Part shown: in pieces, positions 18,076 through 26,979 of the stretch
How the letters are laid out: every line of letters begins with the position of its first letter
How positions within the stretch are numbered: position 1 is the first letter of the stretch
Source of the DNA: Hymenobacter sp. YIM 151500-1
Lineage (GTDB): Bacteria; Bacteroidota; Bacteroidia; Cytophagales; Hymenobacteraceae
NCBI RefSeq assembly: GCF_025979885.1
Contig: NZ_CP110139.1
Span: 4,732,001 to 4,796,000, forward strand
DNA: 64,000 bases
Direction of reading: 5' to 3'
Made by a program: the position numbers and the translations under genes
Notes under the pieces: model-generated
The model's input: only the letters and a program-made list of their open reading frames with translations
Database searches by the model: none
Told to the model about the DNA's origin: nothing

Positions 18076-18096
18076 CTTTGCAACACAAAGTTCTTT
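18076..18096 (+). promoter_or_regulatory. Operator-like palindrome CTTTG-N5-CAAAG, copy 1
   Basis: CTTTGCAACACAAAG followed by TTCTTT, ending 10 nt before the ATG at 18107. The same arrangement occurs at 19170-19190 before the DUF4173 gene. The winged-helix regulator gene lies between the two sites, making it the obvious candidate ligand. Confidence 0.55.
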
Positions 18097-18106
18097 ACGG
18101 AAAGAT

Positions 18107-18775
18107 ATGTCGAAGCCCGCCACCGACCCGCTAGCCCAGCTCACCGAGATTCGCGCCATCATGGAGCGCAGTTCCCGCTTCATCTCGCTTAGCGGCCTGA
18201 GCGGGGTAGGGGCGGGGATGGTGGCGCTGGCCGGGGCCGGGGTGGGGCACTTGTATTTGCAGCAGCGCTACCCCTATGCGGGCTACCTGCGCCTACTGCA
18301 AAGTACGGCTGAGGAGCGCCAGGCGGTGCTGCCGTTTCTGCTGGTGCTGGCCCTGGGCATCATGGGCGCGGCGCTGGCGGTGGCCAGCTTCTTCACCATC
18401 CGCCGGGCCCGCCGGGCTGGGCAGGCCGTCTGGAGCGCGCTAGGCCGGCGGCTGGCTATTAGCCTGCTGATTCCGCTGACTGCGGGCGGACTGTTCTGCC
18501 TGGCGCTGTTTCTACAGGGAGCCGTGGGGCTGGTGGTGCCGGGGCTCCTGGTCTTTTATGGCCTGGCCCTGCTCAACGCCAGCAAGTACACCCTCGACGA
18601 AATTCGCTGGCTGGGCCTCACCCAGATAGTTCTCGGGCTGGTGGCCCTGTTGTTCCCCGGATTTGGGCTGATGTTCTTTGCGCTAGGTTTTGGCCTGGGC
18701 CATATCGGCTACGGCCTGCTGATGTACAACCGCTACGAGCGAAATCAATCCGTAGAAACCAGAAGTGAGAGGTAA
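18107..18775 (+). CDS. Membrane protein in regulator/DUF4173 cluster
   Basis: A 222-residue protein with a soluble N-terminal stretch (LAQLTEIRAIMERSSRFI) and about six transmembrane helices. This layout is common in Bacteroidota beside a winged-helix regulator of the type found next door. No known activity. The ATG at 18107 follows the CTTTG-N5-CAAAG operator; an in-frame ATG at 18068 would run through it and was rejected. Confidence 0.7.
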   Translation: MSKPATDPLAQLTEIRAIMERSSRFISLSGLSGVGAGMVALAGAGVGHLYLQQRYPYAGYLRLLQSTAEERQAVLPFLLVLALGIMGAALAVASFFTIRRARRAGQAVWSALGRRLAISLLIPLTAGGLFCLALFLQGAVGLVVPGLLVFYGLALLNASKYTLDEIRWLGLTQIVLGLVALLFPGFGLMFFALGFGLGHIGYGLLMYNRYERNQSVETRSER

Positions 18776-18849
18776 GAGCATGCTCTTCACAAGAGTAAAG
18801 CGAAAGTTTCCGCCTCTGTCTCACTTCTCACTACTCACCTCTCACTTCT
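18761..18849. repeat. Inverted repeat, AGAAGTGAGAGGTGAG family
   Basis: 16-bp arms with one mismatch at 18761-18776 and 18834-18849. The left arm covers the last codons of the upstream gene and the right arm ends 4 nt before the next start. A longer relative lies at 33482-33582. Confidence 0.7.
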
Positions 18850-18853
18850 AATT

Positions 18854-19153
18854 TTGAAACACGTCATCCACACGCTCAACAAGGCTTTCGACAACCGGGT
18901 GCGGTTGGGCGTCATGGCGGTGCTCATGGCGAATGACGCGGTGAGCTTCAACGAGCTAAAGGAGGCCTTGGACTTGACCGACGGCAACCTGGCCAGCCAC
19001 GTGGCGGCCCTCGAAAAAGCTGGCTACGTGCTCGTAAGCAAGCAGTTCGTCGGCAAGAAGCCGAATACCACGTACTCGGCTTCCGCGGAGGGCAAAACCG
19101 CCTTTCAAGACCATTTGGCCGCTTTGGAAAAATTGCTGCGGGGCAACAGCTAA
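18854..19153 (+). CDS. Winged-helix transcriptional regulator
   Basis: A 99-residue one-domain regulator of the HTH_34/ArsR-like type. The family-typical start LNKAFDNRVRLGVMAVLM is followed by the HTH (VSFNELKEALDLTDGNLASHVAALEKAGYV) and wing (SKQFVGKKPNTTYSASAEG). The start is TTG at 18854; the conserved region begins too soon after it for a later start. It likely controls its own cluster through the CTTTG-N5-CAAAG sites on either side. Confidence 0.85.
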   Translation: MKHVIHTLNKAFDNRVRLGVMAVLMANDAVSFNELKEALDLTDGNLASHVAALEKAGYVLVSKQFVGKKPNTTYSASAEGKTAFQDHLAALEKLLRGNS

Positions 19154-19169
19154 TTTTTTTGTCCATATA

Positions 19170-19190
19170 CTTTGAATCACAAAGTTCTTT
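19170..19190 (+). promoter_or_regulatory. Operator-like palindrome CTTTG-N5-CAAAG, copy 2
   Basis: CTTTGAATCACAAAG followed by TTCTTT, ending 15 nt before the ATG at 19206. It shares both arms and the 3' TTCTTT with the site at 18076. Confidence 0.55.
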
Positions 19191-19205
19191 TAAGATACAT
19201 CACTC

Positions 19206-20831
19206 ATGAGCACACTATCTTCTTCGCTGCCCCTGCCGGCGGCTACCTCGCAGGAGCGGCCGGTGGCCGTGCCCCTTACCACCTTGCAAAAGCTGCTGAT
19301 TCCGGCCGGGGCCATTCTCTTTGACGTGCTGTTCTGGCAGCAGGGCGTGGGGCTGAACCTGGCCTTGTACACCGCATTCGTAGTGGCCGCCACCGTGGCA
19401 GGCCTGCCGCGGCACGCGCCGGTGTGGCACTCCTCTTACTTTCGGCTGCTGCTGCTGGGCACCCTGCTCAGCACGAGCGGCGTACTCTGGACCGGTTCGG
19501 CGGCCGCCCAGCTGGCTTGCGTGGCCTCGCTCATCATGCTGCTGGGCTACGTCAACCAGCCCCACCTTAAGCTGGTGGTGTACGCCTTGCTCACGGCCCT
19601 GGCCGGCGCCGCGCGGGCAGTGCCGGGGCTGCTGCCCTACCTGCGGCTGCCACGCAGCGGCGCGAGCCGCTGGAGCCGCACCCGTTTCTACGGGCGCCTG
19701 CTGGTGCTGCCCGTGGTGGTGCTCGGGGTGTTTCACCTGCTGTTCAGCGTTGCCAATCCGCGCTACGACGCCCTGGCTTCGGCCGCCTTTGCGCGGGTAG
19801 GGGAGTGGCTGCTGGCCCTGTTGCCGGGGTTGTCGCCACTGCGGGTGCTGTTTTTTGGGCTGGGGCTGGTGCTCACGGCCGGGGCGCTGGTAGTGGTGCC
19901 CTTCCACTTCTTCCAGGACCAGGAGTCGCGCCTGGGCGAGTTTGTGCGCCGGCAGCGCGACCGGGTGGCTTCGTTCGGGGTGCGGCGGCCCGATTTTCGG
20001 AATCAAAGCTTCCGGGTGCTCGACCTGCGCAAGGAATACCTGGCGGCCCTGGCCGTGTTTGGGCTGGTAAACCTGTTGCTGCTCATTGTCAACCTGATTG
20101 ACATTAACTGGATTTGGTTCGGCTTCGAGCCCAGCCCTGGGTTCGACCTCACGCAGTTTGTGCACGAGGGCACCTACGTGCTCATCCTGAGCATTCTGGT
20201 AGCCATGGGCATTGTGCTGTGGTTTTTCCGCCGCAACCTCAACTTCTACGCCCCCGGCCTGGTCCTGCTGCGCTGGGGCGCTACGGTGTGGACCGTGCAA
20301 AATGCCGTGCTCGTGGTGTCGGTGGGTTTGCGCAACTACTACTACATCGTGCACACGGGCTTGGCCTACAAGCGCATCGGGGTGTATGGATTTCTGCTGC
20401 TGACGGTGTTTGGGCTGGTCACGGTGCTACTGAAAGTGTGGCAGCGCCGCTCGGCCTACGGGTTGGTGCGCCTCAACTCCCTGGCTGCCTACTGCCTGCT
20501 GCTAGTCCTGGCCCTCGGCAATTGGGAAGTGTGGATCGTGCGCTACAACCTTCAGCCTCGCTTCCAGACCGTAGACCTGGGCTTCCTGCTGAACATGCCC
20601 GAGCGGGTACTGCCCGAAGTAGCCGCCCGCCAAGACGTGCTGAGCGGTATGACGCGCATCATCCTCAGCCCGCCCGGCACCTACACGGAAACTACCGGCA
20701 CCCCGGAGCAAGGCCGCGCCGCCATCCAGGCCCGCATAGAAGACTGGCGCCGCCGCTACCCCCGCTACCACAGCTGGCACGACTGGACCTACGCCGAGTC
20801 CCGCGCCTTTGCCCAATTATCCAAGCCGTAG
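19206..20831 (+). CDS. DUF4173 domain membrane protein
   Basis: A 541-residue polytopic protein (roughly 11-12 helices) matching DUF4173. Recognisable parts are the hydrophobic start ILFDVLFWQQGVGLNLALY, FFQDQESRLGEFVRRQRD in the middle, and the end YPRYHSWHDWTYAESRAF. The biochemical role of the family is unknown. It follows the winged-helix regulator after its own operator site and probably belongs to the same regulon. Confidence 0.83.
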   Translation: MSTLSSSLPLPAATSQERPVAVPLTTLQKLLIPAGAILFDVLFWQQGVGLNLALYTAFVVAATVAGLPRHAPVWHSSYFRLLLLGTLLSTSGVLWTGSAAAQLACVASLIMLLGYVNQPHLKLVVYALLTALAGAARAVPGLLPYLRLPRSGASRWSRTRFYGRLLVLPVVVLGVFHLLFSVANPRYDALASAAFARVGEWLLALLPGLSPLRVLFFGLGLVLTAGALVVVPFHFFQDQESRLGEFVRRQRDRVASFGVRRPDFRNQSFRVLDLRKEYLAALAVFGLVNLLLLIVNLIDINWIWFGFEPSPGFDLTQFVHEGTYVLILSILVAMGIVLWFFRRNLNFYAPGLVLLRWGATVWTVQNAVLVVSVGLRNYYYIVHTGLAYKRIGVYGFLLLTVFGLVTVLLKVWQRRSAYGLVRLNSLAAYCLLLVLALGNWEVWIVRYNLQPRFQTVDLGFLLNMPERVLPEVAARQDVLSGMTRIILSPPGTYTETTGTPEQGRAAIQARIEDWRRRYPRYHSWHDWTYAESRAFAQLSKP

Positions 20832-20973
20832 TGAAGCGCAGAAAGCAAAGCCTGCTCCGGGCCGGCGCCCAGCCCAGCCGCCTACCACCTGACCAAGACG
20901 AAACACCCCGCAACCAACGCAAAACACCCTGCAACCTACCCCAACTTACGCCAATTTCTTGATTCAATCATCT

Positions 20974-21213
20974 ATGAACCCTGTTTCTGTAAGCCTCACG
21001 CTGACCGGTCTGCTCCTCTGCGCCGGCTGCGTAACGGCCCTGGCCTGGCTGCTAACCTGGCGCGAGCGAGCCGCCACCCCGCCCCTGCGCCATCTGCGGC
21101 TGGTGGCCGTGGTGCTTCCCACGGCTGCCGTGCTGCTGGGCGTCGTGCTCTGGACCTTGCTGCACGTGATGCTGCTGTGGGCGCCTGGTTCCGGCGCCCT
21201 GGCTGTCCGCTAG
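20974..21213 (+). CDS. Small membrane protein
   Basis: A 79-residue protein with two predicted transmembrane helices (VSLTLTGLLLCAGCVTALAW and LVAVVLPTAAVLLGVVLW) joined by an Arg-rich loop. No family recognised. The ATG at 20974 lies 142 nt after DUF4173. It is followed 11 nt later by another small membrane protein. Confidence 0.55.
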   Translation: MNPVSVSLTLTGLLLCAGCVTALAWLLTWRERAATPPLRHLRLVAVVLPTAAVLLGVVLWTLLHVMLLWAPGSGALAVR

Positions 21214-21224
21214 CCTTCCTGCTC

Positions 21225-21647
21225 ATGCTACCTGCCGAACCCCACCTGCATCCTGCCCCACTAGCCGAAGCCGCCGTTGCTCCGCCACCCGCGTCCTGGC
21301 TAGAGCAACTGCTCGGTTTCCTCTGCTACACTGTGCTGCCCGCCGTGCCGCGGGGCTTGTGGCTGGCGGGGAGTGGGGCATTGTTTAGCTGTATCAACTT
21401 GCTATTGCTCGAAGAAGTCTGGCCGAATACGCCCAAGGCCGAGCCAGTTTTTAGTACTGCTTTTGTTTTGTGTGCTGTGCCTGTGCCTTGGTTGTTGGGT
21501 TTCACCACGTACCGGGTAGCCGCCGCCTTGCAAAACTGGAAGTGGCGGATGCTGTGGCAGCTGGTGTATGCGTGCTGTTTCGTAGGTGCTTGTCTGCTGC
21601 TTATCCCGGAGTGTATAGGCGTGTTTATCCTACTTTCTAGTTTGTAG
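21225..21647 (+). CDS. Small membrane protein
   Basis: A 140-residue protein with a Pro-rich start and about three transmembrane segments (GLWLAGSGALFSCINLLLL, FVLCAVPVPWLLGFTTY, LVYACCFVGACLLLIP). Unknown function. Likely co-transcribed with the 79-residue protein upstream; a strong terminator follows. Confidence 0.55.
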   Translation: MLPAEPHLHPAPLAEAAVAPPPASWLEQLLGFLCYTVLPAVPRGLWLAGSGALFSCINLLLLEEVWPNTPKAEPVFSTAFVLCAVPVPWLLGFTTYRVAAALQNWKWRMLWQLVYACCFVGACLLLIPECIGVFILLSSL

Positions 21648-21670
21648 CTAATACCTCGTGACCTAATGCA

Positions 21671-21706
21671 AAAGCCCCCGGCCTGCGCAGTGCAGCCGGG
21701 GGCTTT
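21671..21706. terminator. Intrinsic terminator between convergent genes
   Basis: AAAGCCCCCGGC / GCCGGGGGCTTT, a 12-bp perfect stem with a 12-nt loop, just after the membrane protein stop. Confidence 0.8.
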
Positions 21707-21711
21707 CGGGC

Positions 21712-21844
21712 TGTAGCGACGCGACCCTTCGCGTCTCAATCGGTGAACGTCGCCGGTAAAGGATAACCAGTCGAACGACAACCGTTGAACGACAGCCAAC
21801 CGGCATCGTTCAATGATTAAGACGCGAAGGGTCGCGTCGCTACA
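21712..21844. repeat. Inverted repeat, GTAGCGACGCGACCC family
   Basis: 25-bp perfect arms at 21712-21736 and 21820-21844, ending 1 nt before the convergent gene's stop. A single small relative is at 42526-42558. Confidence 0.88.
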
Positions 21845-21845
21845 C

Positions 21846-22139
21846 CTAATCGGCGTTGCCGGTGGCGCCGTCATCGGTGAAGTCGGCGGCGTTGTTAGGG
21901 TTGTGCTCGGTGTAGCTGGCTACCTCGTTGGTCAGGGCCACGTCTACGTTGGCAGCCGCGCCGGCCGGAGCGGCCGAGCCTTTGTCAGCGCCAGGGGCGG
22001 CGTTGCTGCCTGATTTTTCTGGGGTCTGGTTGCTCTGCTGACTTTGGCTAAAGGGCCAGCTTTTGCGGTTGTAGCTGATGACGGCGCCAGCGGCCAGCAC
22101 GGCTACCGAGGCACCAATCCAAGCGGTATTTGCTTTCAT
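21846..22139 (-). CDS. Small membrane-anchored protein, unknown
   Basis: A 97-residue protein with one N-terminal hydrophobic helix (WIGASVAVLAAGAVISY) and a low-complexity Ala/Asn/Gly/Ser tail ending in acidic residues. The tail would lie outside the cytoplasm. No family seen. Divergent from PBP1A. Confidence 0.6.
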   Translation of the reverse strand: MKANTAWIGASVAVLAAGAVISYNRKSWPFSQSQQSNQTPEKSGSNAAPGADKGSAAPAGAAANVDVALTNEVASYTEHNPNNAADFTDDGATGNAD

Positions 22140-22354
22140 CGGAAAGAAGAAATGAACAGTGAGAAAACGATGAATGGTCCGGCTCTTGGTTGGGGCCGGC
22201 GCCGTACCCTCGGTTACGGGCGGGCAGGAGCAGAGTTGTATGGATTTAGCTGGCTGGCCCCGCCGGCTCGGAGTTCATCGGAAAAAGACCTTTCGCCAGG
22301 CGGCGGGCCGGCAGCAAGTGGAAACAGGATACGCACCGGGCCGCCCCTAACTGG

Positions 22355-22362
22355 TATATTTG
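22355..22362 (+). promoter_or_regulatory. -7 promoter box TATATTTG for PBP1A
   Basis: Exact match to the Bacteroidota TAnnTTTG box, 49 nt upstream of the PBP1A ATG. The -33 element was not clear. Confidence 0.6.
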
Positions 22363-22411
22363 CAGCTTCCTAGCCGGGCTTGCCCGACCTGTTTGCCTCA
22401 CCGCGCGTTGC

Positions 22412-24790
22412 ATGTCCGTTCCCAAGACGTCGAAAACAAATCTGCCGGCTGTGCCGGTCCGCCGCTGGCCCAATATTTTGTCGCGTACCCTGTGGGGGCT
22501 GTTTGTGGTGGGCGTAGGCATCTTTTTGCTCTATCCCATCCTGGTCAGCATGAACTTCCTGTTCCTGTTTGGCAAGTCGCCGAGCCTGGAAGAGCTGGAA
22601 AACCCTAAAGTGGAGCAGCCCTCCGAGGTGTTCACCGCCGATGGCGTGCAGATTGGGCGCTACTTCCGCGAAAACCGCTACCCCGTGCCGCTGGACCAGA
22701 TGTCGCCCTGGCTGGTGAAGGCCCTGATTGCCACCGAAGACGTACGCTACCACGAGCACTCCGGCATCGACCCCAAGGCCATAGCGCGGGCCCTGGCCGG
22801 CGTGGCCACCGGTGGCAGCGGGGGCGGGGGGTCCACCATCACCCAGCAGCTGGCCAAAAACCTCTACAAAACCCGCCGCGAAGAAAACACCGGGGCCCTA
22901 GGCCGCGTGCCACTGGTAGGCACCATCATCAGCAAAACAAAGGAGTGGCTGACGGCCGTGGAGCTGGAGCGCCGCTATACCAAAGAGGAAATCCTGCGCC
23001 TCTACCTCAACACCGTGGAGTACGGCTCCCAGGCCTACGGCATCAAGGTGGCGGCCAAAACCTTCTACAGCACTTCCCCCGACAGCCTCACCGCCGAGCA
23101 ATCAGCCATGCTGATTGGCATGCTGAACAACCCCACGGCTTACAACCCCAAGTTTCACCCGGTGGCGGCCCGCAAGCGCCGCAACCTGGTGCTCACCCGC
23201 ATGGGCCAGGCCGGTATGCTGCCCGCCCAGGAGGTAACCGCCCTGCAGCAGCAGCCCATTGTGCTGCGCTACCAGGTCGAAAAGCACGTGGATGGGCCCG
23301 AAACCTACTTCCGCGGGGCCGTGAGCCAGTTCGTGAACGACTGGTGCAAGAAGAACGGCTACGACATGTACCGCGACGGCCTGCGCATCTACACCACCAT
23401 TGACTCACGCATGCAGGAGCACGCCGAAGAAGCCGTGCAGAAGCGCATGAAAACCTTGCAGCGCACCTTCGACAACTTCTGGCGCAACCGCGGCAAGAAC
23501 CCCTGGGTGGATGAGGACGGCAACGAGATTCCCAACTTCATCGAAACCCAGATGAAGCGCACCGACCAGTACAAGGAGCTGGCCGAGCGTTACCAAGGCC
23601 GCCCCGACCTCCTGGACTCGGCTCTGCACCGCAAGCGGCCCATGAAGGTGTTTACCTGGAAAGGCGACGGCGACACCACGCTGGTCATGTCGCCGCTCGA
23701 CTCGCTGGCCTACTACAAGCACTTCCTGCACGCCGGCCTGATGACCATGGACCCGTTCACCGGCCACATCAAGGCCTGGGTGGGCGGGCTGAACTACCGC
23801 TTCTTCCAGTACGACCACGTGAAGCAGGGCAAGCGCCAGCCTGGCTCCACGTTCAAGCCCTTCGTCTACCTCACTGCCCTCGACAACGGCTACTCGCCCT
23901 GCGACCGAATCCGGGATGAGCGCGTCACCATTAAGTATGTCGAAAACGGCAAGGACATGGAGTGGCAGCCCGACAACGTCACCCGCGAATACACCGGCTC
24001 CAACATGACCCTGCGCCACGCCATGGCTCGCTCCGTCAACTCCGTGACGGCCCAGCTCACCGAAAAAGTAGGCTGGGAAAACGTCGTGAAGTACGCCAAC
24101 AAGGTCGGCATCCGGAGCAAGCTGCTGCCGGTGCCCAGCATCGGCCTGGGCTCGGGCGGCGACGTGAGCGTGTACGAGATGGTGAATGCCTACAGCACCT
24201 TCGTCAACCAGGGCTTCCGCCCCGAACCCCTGCTCGTGACGCGCATCGAAGACAAGAACGGCAACGTCATCGTGCAGTTCGACCCCCAGCAGAAGCGCGT
24301 CATCCCCACCGAAACGGCCTGGCTGATGCTGCACATGCTGAAAGGCGGCATGGAGGAGTACGGCGGTACCTCCCAGGGCTTGTGGGAGTACGAGCTGTGG
24401 CGCCGCAACAACCAGATCGGGGGCAAAACCGGCACCACCAGCAATTACTCCGACGGCTGGTACATGGGCGTCACCAAGGACCTGGTAACCGGCGTGTGGG
24501 TAGGCGGCGAAGACCGGAGCATCCATTTCTTCCGCTCCCAGCAGGGCGAAGGCAGCCGCACGGCCCTGCCCATCTTCGGCATGTACATGGAGAAGCTGTA
24601 CGAGGACCCCGACCTGGACATCCGCATGGGCCCCTTCCCCCAGCCCACGGTCAAAATCAGCAAGAAGTACAACTGCGTGACCGAAGCCCCGCGCCCCCGC
24701 CGCGAAGAACTGGCTGTCGATACTATCGTGGTCGATAACCTACTGGAAAACCTGAACAGCGGCACCGTGCCCGTGCCGGACAGCTTGTAG
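22412..24790 (+). CDS. Class A penicillin-binding protein (PBP1A)
   Basis: A 792-residue bifunctional peptidoglycan synthase. One N-terminal transmembrane helix (LWGLFVVGVGIFLLYPILV) precedes the GT51 glycosyltransferase, with EDVRYHEHSGID, GGSTITQQLAKNLY and EEILRLYLNTVEYG. The transpeptidase domain has the active-site SxxK in PGSTFKPF, SVN in ARSVNSVTAQ and KTGTTSNYSDGWYMG. It polymerises and crosslinks peptidoglycan at the inner membrane. All catalytic motifs are intact. Its 3' end overlaps the antisense end of a frameshifted gene. Confidence 0.96.
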   Translation: MSVPKTSKTNLPAVPVRRWPNILSRTLWGLFVVGVGIFLLYPILVSMNFLFLFGKSPSLEELENPKVEQPSEVFTADGVQIGRYFRENRYPVPLDQMSPWLVKALIATEDVRYHEHSGIDPKAIARALAGVATGGSGGGGSTITQQLAKNLYKTRREENTGALGRVPLVGTIISKTKEWLTAVELERRYTKEEILRLYLNTVEYGSQAYGIKVAAKTFYSTSPDSLTAEQSAMLIGMLNNPTAYNPKFHPVAARKRRNLVLTRMGQAGMLPAQEVTALQQQPIVLRYQVEKHVDGPETYFRGAVSQFVNDWCKKNGYDMYRDGLRIYTTIDSRMQEHAEEAVQKRMKTLQRTFDNFWRNRGKNPWVDEDGNEIPNFIETQMKRTDQYKELAERYQGRPDLLDSALHRKRPMKVFTWKGDGDTTLVMSPLDSLAYYKHFLHAGLMTMDPFTGHIKAWVGGLNYRFFQYDHVKQGKRQPGSTFKPFVYLTALDNGYSPCDRIRDERVTIKYVENGKDMEWQPDNVTREYTGSNMTLRHAMARSVNSVTAQLTEKVGWENVVKYANKVGIRSKLLPVPSIGLGSGGDVSVYEMVNAYSTFVNQGFRPEPLLVTRIEDKNGNVIVQFDPQQKRVIPTETAWLMLHMLKGGMEEYGGTSQGLWEYELWRRNNQIGGKTGTTSNYSDGWYMGVTKDLVTGVWVGGEDRSIHFFRSQQGEGSRTALPIFGMYMEKLYEDPDLDIRMGPFPQPTVKISKKYNCVTEAPRPRREELAVDTIVVDNLLENLNSGTVPVPDSL

Positions 24791-25229
24791 GTTGGCAGCG
24801 TAGGGCTGTGCCCCGTGTAGCCCGTTCACCGGAGCGTCCCATATACTGGCACTTCGGCCTGTCGTTCGCAATCTGGCGGTTTTCACCTTCATGCTCTCAC
24901 GCTTCCGCCGAAGCCCAAGGAGCAGCAGAAGCAGTCCAGCAGCCACCAGCGCCGACCAGCCGTGAAAAGCCCAGCGCCAACTTCCGGCGGGCGTGGCGGC
25001 TCGGTTTGCTTCCAGGGAGTTGCTCCAGGCAATAAACGCATCGGCCATGGGCAGGACGCCGAACAGATACCGTTTCTGCCCGCCACTACTCCAGGGCATC
25101 CCGAAAGCTTCAATACTATTGCGCAGACCAGTGGCCGTGGCGCTGTCGCCGAAGCGCTGCATGGTGTGCCGCCCCACAATGGAAGCCCCCGCCCACGCCC
25201 ACCAGCAACACCCGCAGCAGGGTCGGCAT
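24740..25229 (-). pseudogene. Frameshifted small membrane protein gene
   Basis: The ATG ending at 25229, 3 nt after the epimerase stop, opens MPTLLRVLLVGVGG but terminates after 37 codons. The frame continuing from 25177 (ASIVGRHTMQRFGDSA...) has good codon usage and runs to 24740, including a transmembrane helix (GWSALVAAGLLLLLLGL) then a basic tail. Removing one G from the GGGGG run at 25186-25190 would join the two parts into one protein of about 160 residues. The break may be a real mutation, slippage in a homopolymer, or a sequencing error. No family recognised. Confidence 0.5.
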
Positions 25230-25232
25230 AGG

Positions 25233-26171
25233 TTACCTTTCGGCGTAGAACGATTCCAGCGCCGCCTTCAGGTGCGGATACTCGAACGTGAAGCCCTGCC
25301 GCAGTACCTTGTCGGCACTCACCCGCTGGGAGGCCAGCACAATTTCGCTCATCTCGCCCATCACCAGCTTCAGGCCGAACTCTGGCACCTTGGGCAGCAC
25401 CAGGGGCCGGTGCAGCACCTCGGCCAGGGTTTCGGTGAATTCTTTATTTGTGACCGGGTGCGGAGCCACGGCGTTGTAGATGCCCTGCCACTGCGGCTCC
25501 TCTAGGGCCTGCATCAGCAGGCGGCACAGGTCGTCGAGGTGAATCCAGGACATGTATTGCCGGCCGGAGCCCAGCGGAGCGCCGGCCATCAGCTTCACGG
25601 TGCGGGCCAACGGCACCAGGGCGCCGCCCTCCGGGCTCAGCACAATGCCGATGCGGAAAATAACCGTCCGGATGCCCTGCTGCTCCACCGTCTGGGCGGC
25701 GGCTTCCCACTGCTGGCACACGGTAGCCAGAAAATCATCGGGCGCCGGAGGGACCTGTTCGGTTAGTATCCGGTCGTCCTGGTCGCCGTAGATGCCAATG
25801 GCCGAAGCCGACAGAAACGCCCGCACGTGGTGCCCGCCCTTGGCCAACTCCCGCGCCAGCAGGGTGGTAGCGCCGATGCGGCTGTCCAGGATTTCCCGCT
25901 TGCGCTCCTCGGTCCATTTGCCTTCCGATACGCTGCTGCCCGCCAGGTTGATAATGTAATCGGCGTATTTGATGGCGGCCTCGTCCAGGGTGCCGGCGCG
26001 TAGGTCCCAGCGGAAGCTACGGTAGCGTCCCACGGCTTCGGGCTTGCGGCTGAGAATGGCCACCTCGTAGCCGGCGTCGATGAGCATGTCGGCCAGGCGG
26101 GAGCCAATCATGCCGGTGCCCCCGGTTATCAGAACTTTGCGGGACATTCCTTCGGGTTGCTGGGTGCTCAT
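25233..26171 (-). CDS. TIGR01777 family epimerase/oxidoreductase
   Basis: A 312-residue short-chain-dehydrogenase-like protein. The N-terminal NAD(P) site is VLITGGTGMIGSRLADML; typical TIGR01777 blocks are YIINLAGSSVSEGKWT, FLSASAIGIYGD, FRIGIVLSPEGGAL and SWIHLDDLCRLLMQALE, with the C-terminal DUF1731 part (HRPLVLPKVPEFGLKLVMGEM). Related proteins (YfcH, SDR39U1) lack a firm substrate. The start at 26171 could instead be the ATG at 26147, directly before RKVLITGG. Confidence 0.9.
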   Translation of the reverse strand: MSTQQPEGMSRKVLITGGTGMIGSRLADMLIDAGYEVAILSRKPEAVGRYRSFRWDLRAGTLDEAAIKYADYIINLAGSSVSEGKWTEERKREILDSRIGATTLLARELAKGGHHVRAFLSASAIGIYGDQDDRILTEQVPPAPDDFLATVCQQWEAAAQTVEQQGIRTVIFRIGIVLSPEGGALVPLARTVKLMAGAPLGSGRQYMSWIHLDDLCRLLMQALEEPQWQGIYNAVAPHPVTNKEFTETLAEVLHRPLVLPKVPEFGLKLVMGEMSEIVLASQRVSADKVLRQGFTFEYPHLKAALESFYAER

Positions 26172-26289
26172 GCCGTCATCGGGGGTGCGGGAAGTGGTGC
26201 CGTCCGGGCGGGCTGCGCCGCCAATCGGCCCGAAACCTATTCAATAATAATCAGAACAGCGAAGCCAGTGCGTCGGCTGGGCAAGCGCC

Positions 26290-26979
26290 TCACTTGCCCA
26301 GCAAACGCAGAAACTCACGGCGCAGCGCCTCGTCCTCCCCAAAAGCCCCGCCGTACTCGGCTGTAATAGTGCTGCTGCTCGTGTCATTCACGCCGCGGCT
26401 CATCACGCACAAGTGGTCGGCTTCGATGAGTACGGCCACGCTATCCGTACGCAGCGTAGTTTTCAGCTCCTCGGCAATCTGCCGGGTCAGGCGCTCCTGC
26501 ACCTGGGGGCGGCGGGCAAAGTACTGCACCACCCGGTTGAGCTTGCTCAGGCCCACCACGTGCTCACCTGGCAAGTAAGCTACGTGGGCCTTGCCAATGA
26601 TGGGCACGAAATGGTGCTCACAGCACGAAAACAGCGTAATGTCGCGCTCCACCAGCATGTTGTGGTACTGATAGCGGTTCTCAAACAGGCGCACGTCGGG
26701 GCGGTGCTCGGGGTTGAGGCCCCGAAACCACTCGTGCACGTACATCTTGGCTACGCGCCGGGGCGTGCCGCTGAGGCTGTCGTCGGTGAGGTCGAGGCCC
26801 AGCACCTGCATGATTTCGCGGAAGTGACCCGCAATGGCGGTTACTTTTTCGTCTTCGCTCAGCGCAAAGGCATCGGCCCGCAGCGGGGTGCGCAGGTCGG
26901 GCGGCAGGTGGAAGTCGGCAGCGGGAAAACGACCGGCCGCTTCGTCCGCCGCCGGTGCTGCAGACGCGGAATTATCCAT
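26290..26979 (-). CDS. folE: GTP cyclohydrolase I
   Basis: A 229-residue FolE, converting GTP to 7,8-dihydroneopterin triphosphate, the first step of folate (and other pterin) synthesis. Zinc and catalytic signatures are intact: TLFSCCEHHFVPIIGKAHVAY, LSKLNRVVQYFARRPQVQERL, and CVMSRGVND near the end. Its first codons overlap the end of the PTPS-like gene by 8 bp, so the two are co-translated. FolB lies elsewhere in the window (52605). Confidence 0.95.
   Translation of the reverse strand: MDNSASAAPAADEAAGRFPAADFHLPPDLRTPLRADAFALSEDEKVTAIAGHFREIMQVLGLDLTDDSLSGTPRRVAKMYVHEWFRGLNPEHRPDVRLFENRYQYHNMLVERDITLFSCCEHHFVPIIGKAHVAYLPGEHVVGLSKLNRVVQYFARRPQVQERLTRQIAEELKTTLRTDSVAVLIEADHLCVMSRGVNDTSSSTITAEYGGAFGEDEALRREFLRLLGK

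Noticed and set aside
23405..24526. 373-codon minus-strand frame inside PBP1A
   Set aside because: Antisense shadow of a gene with all catalytic motifs on the other strand.
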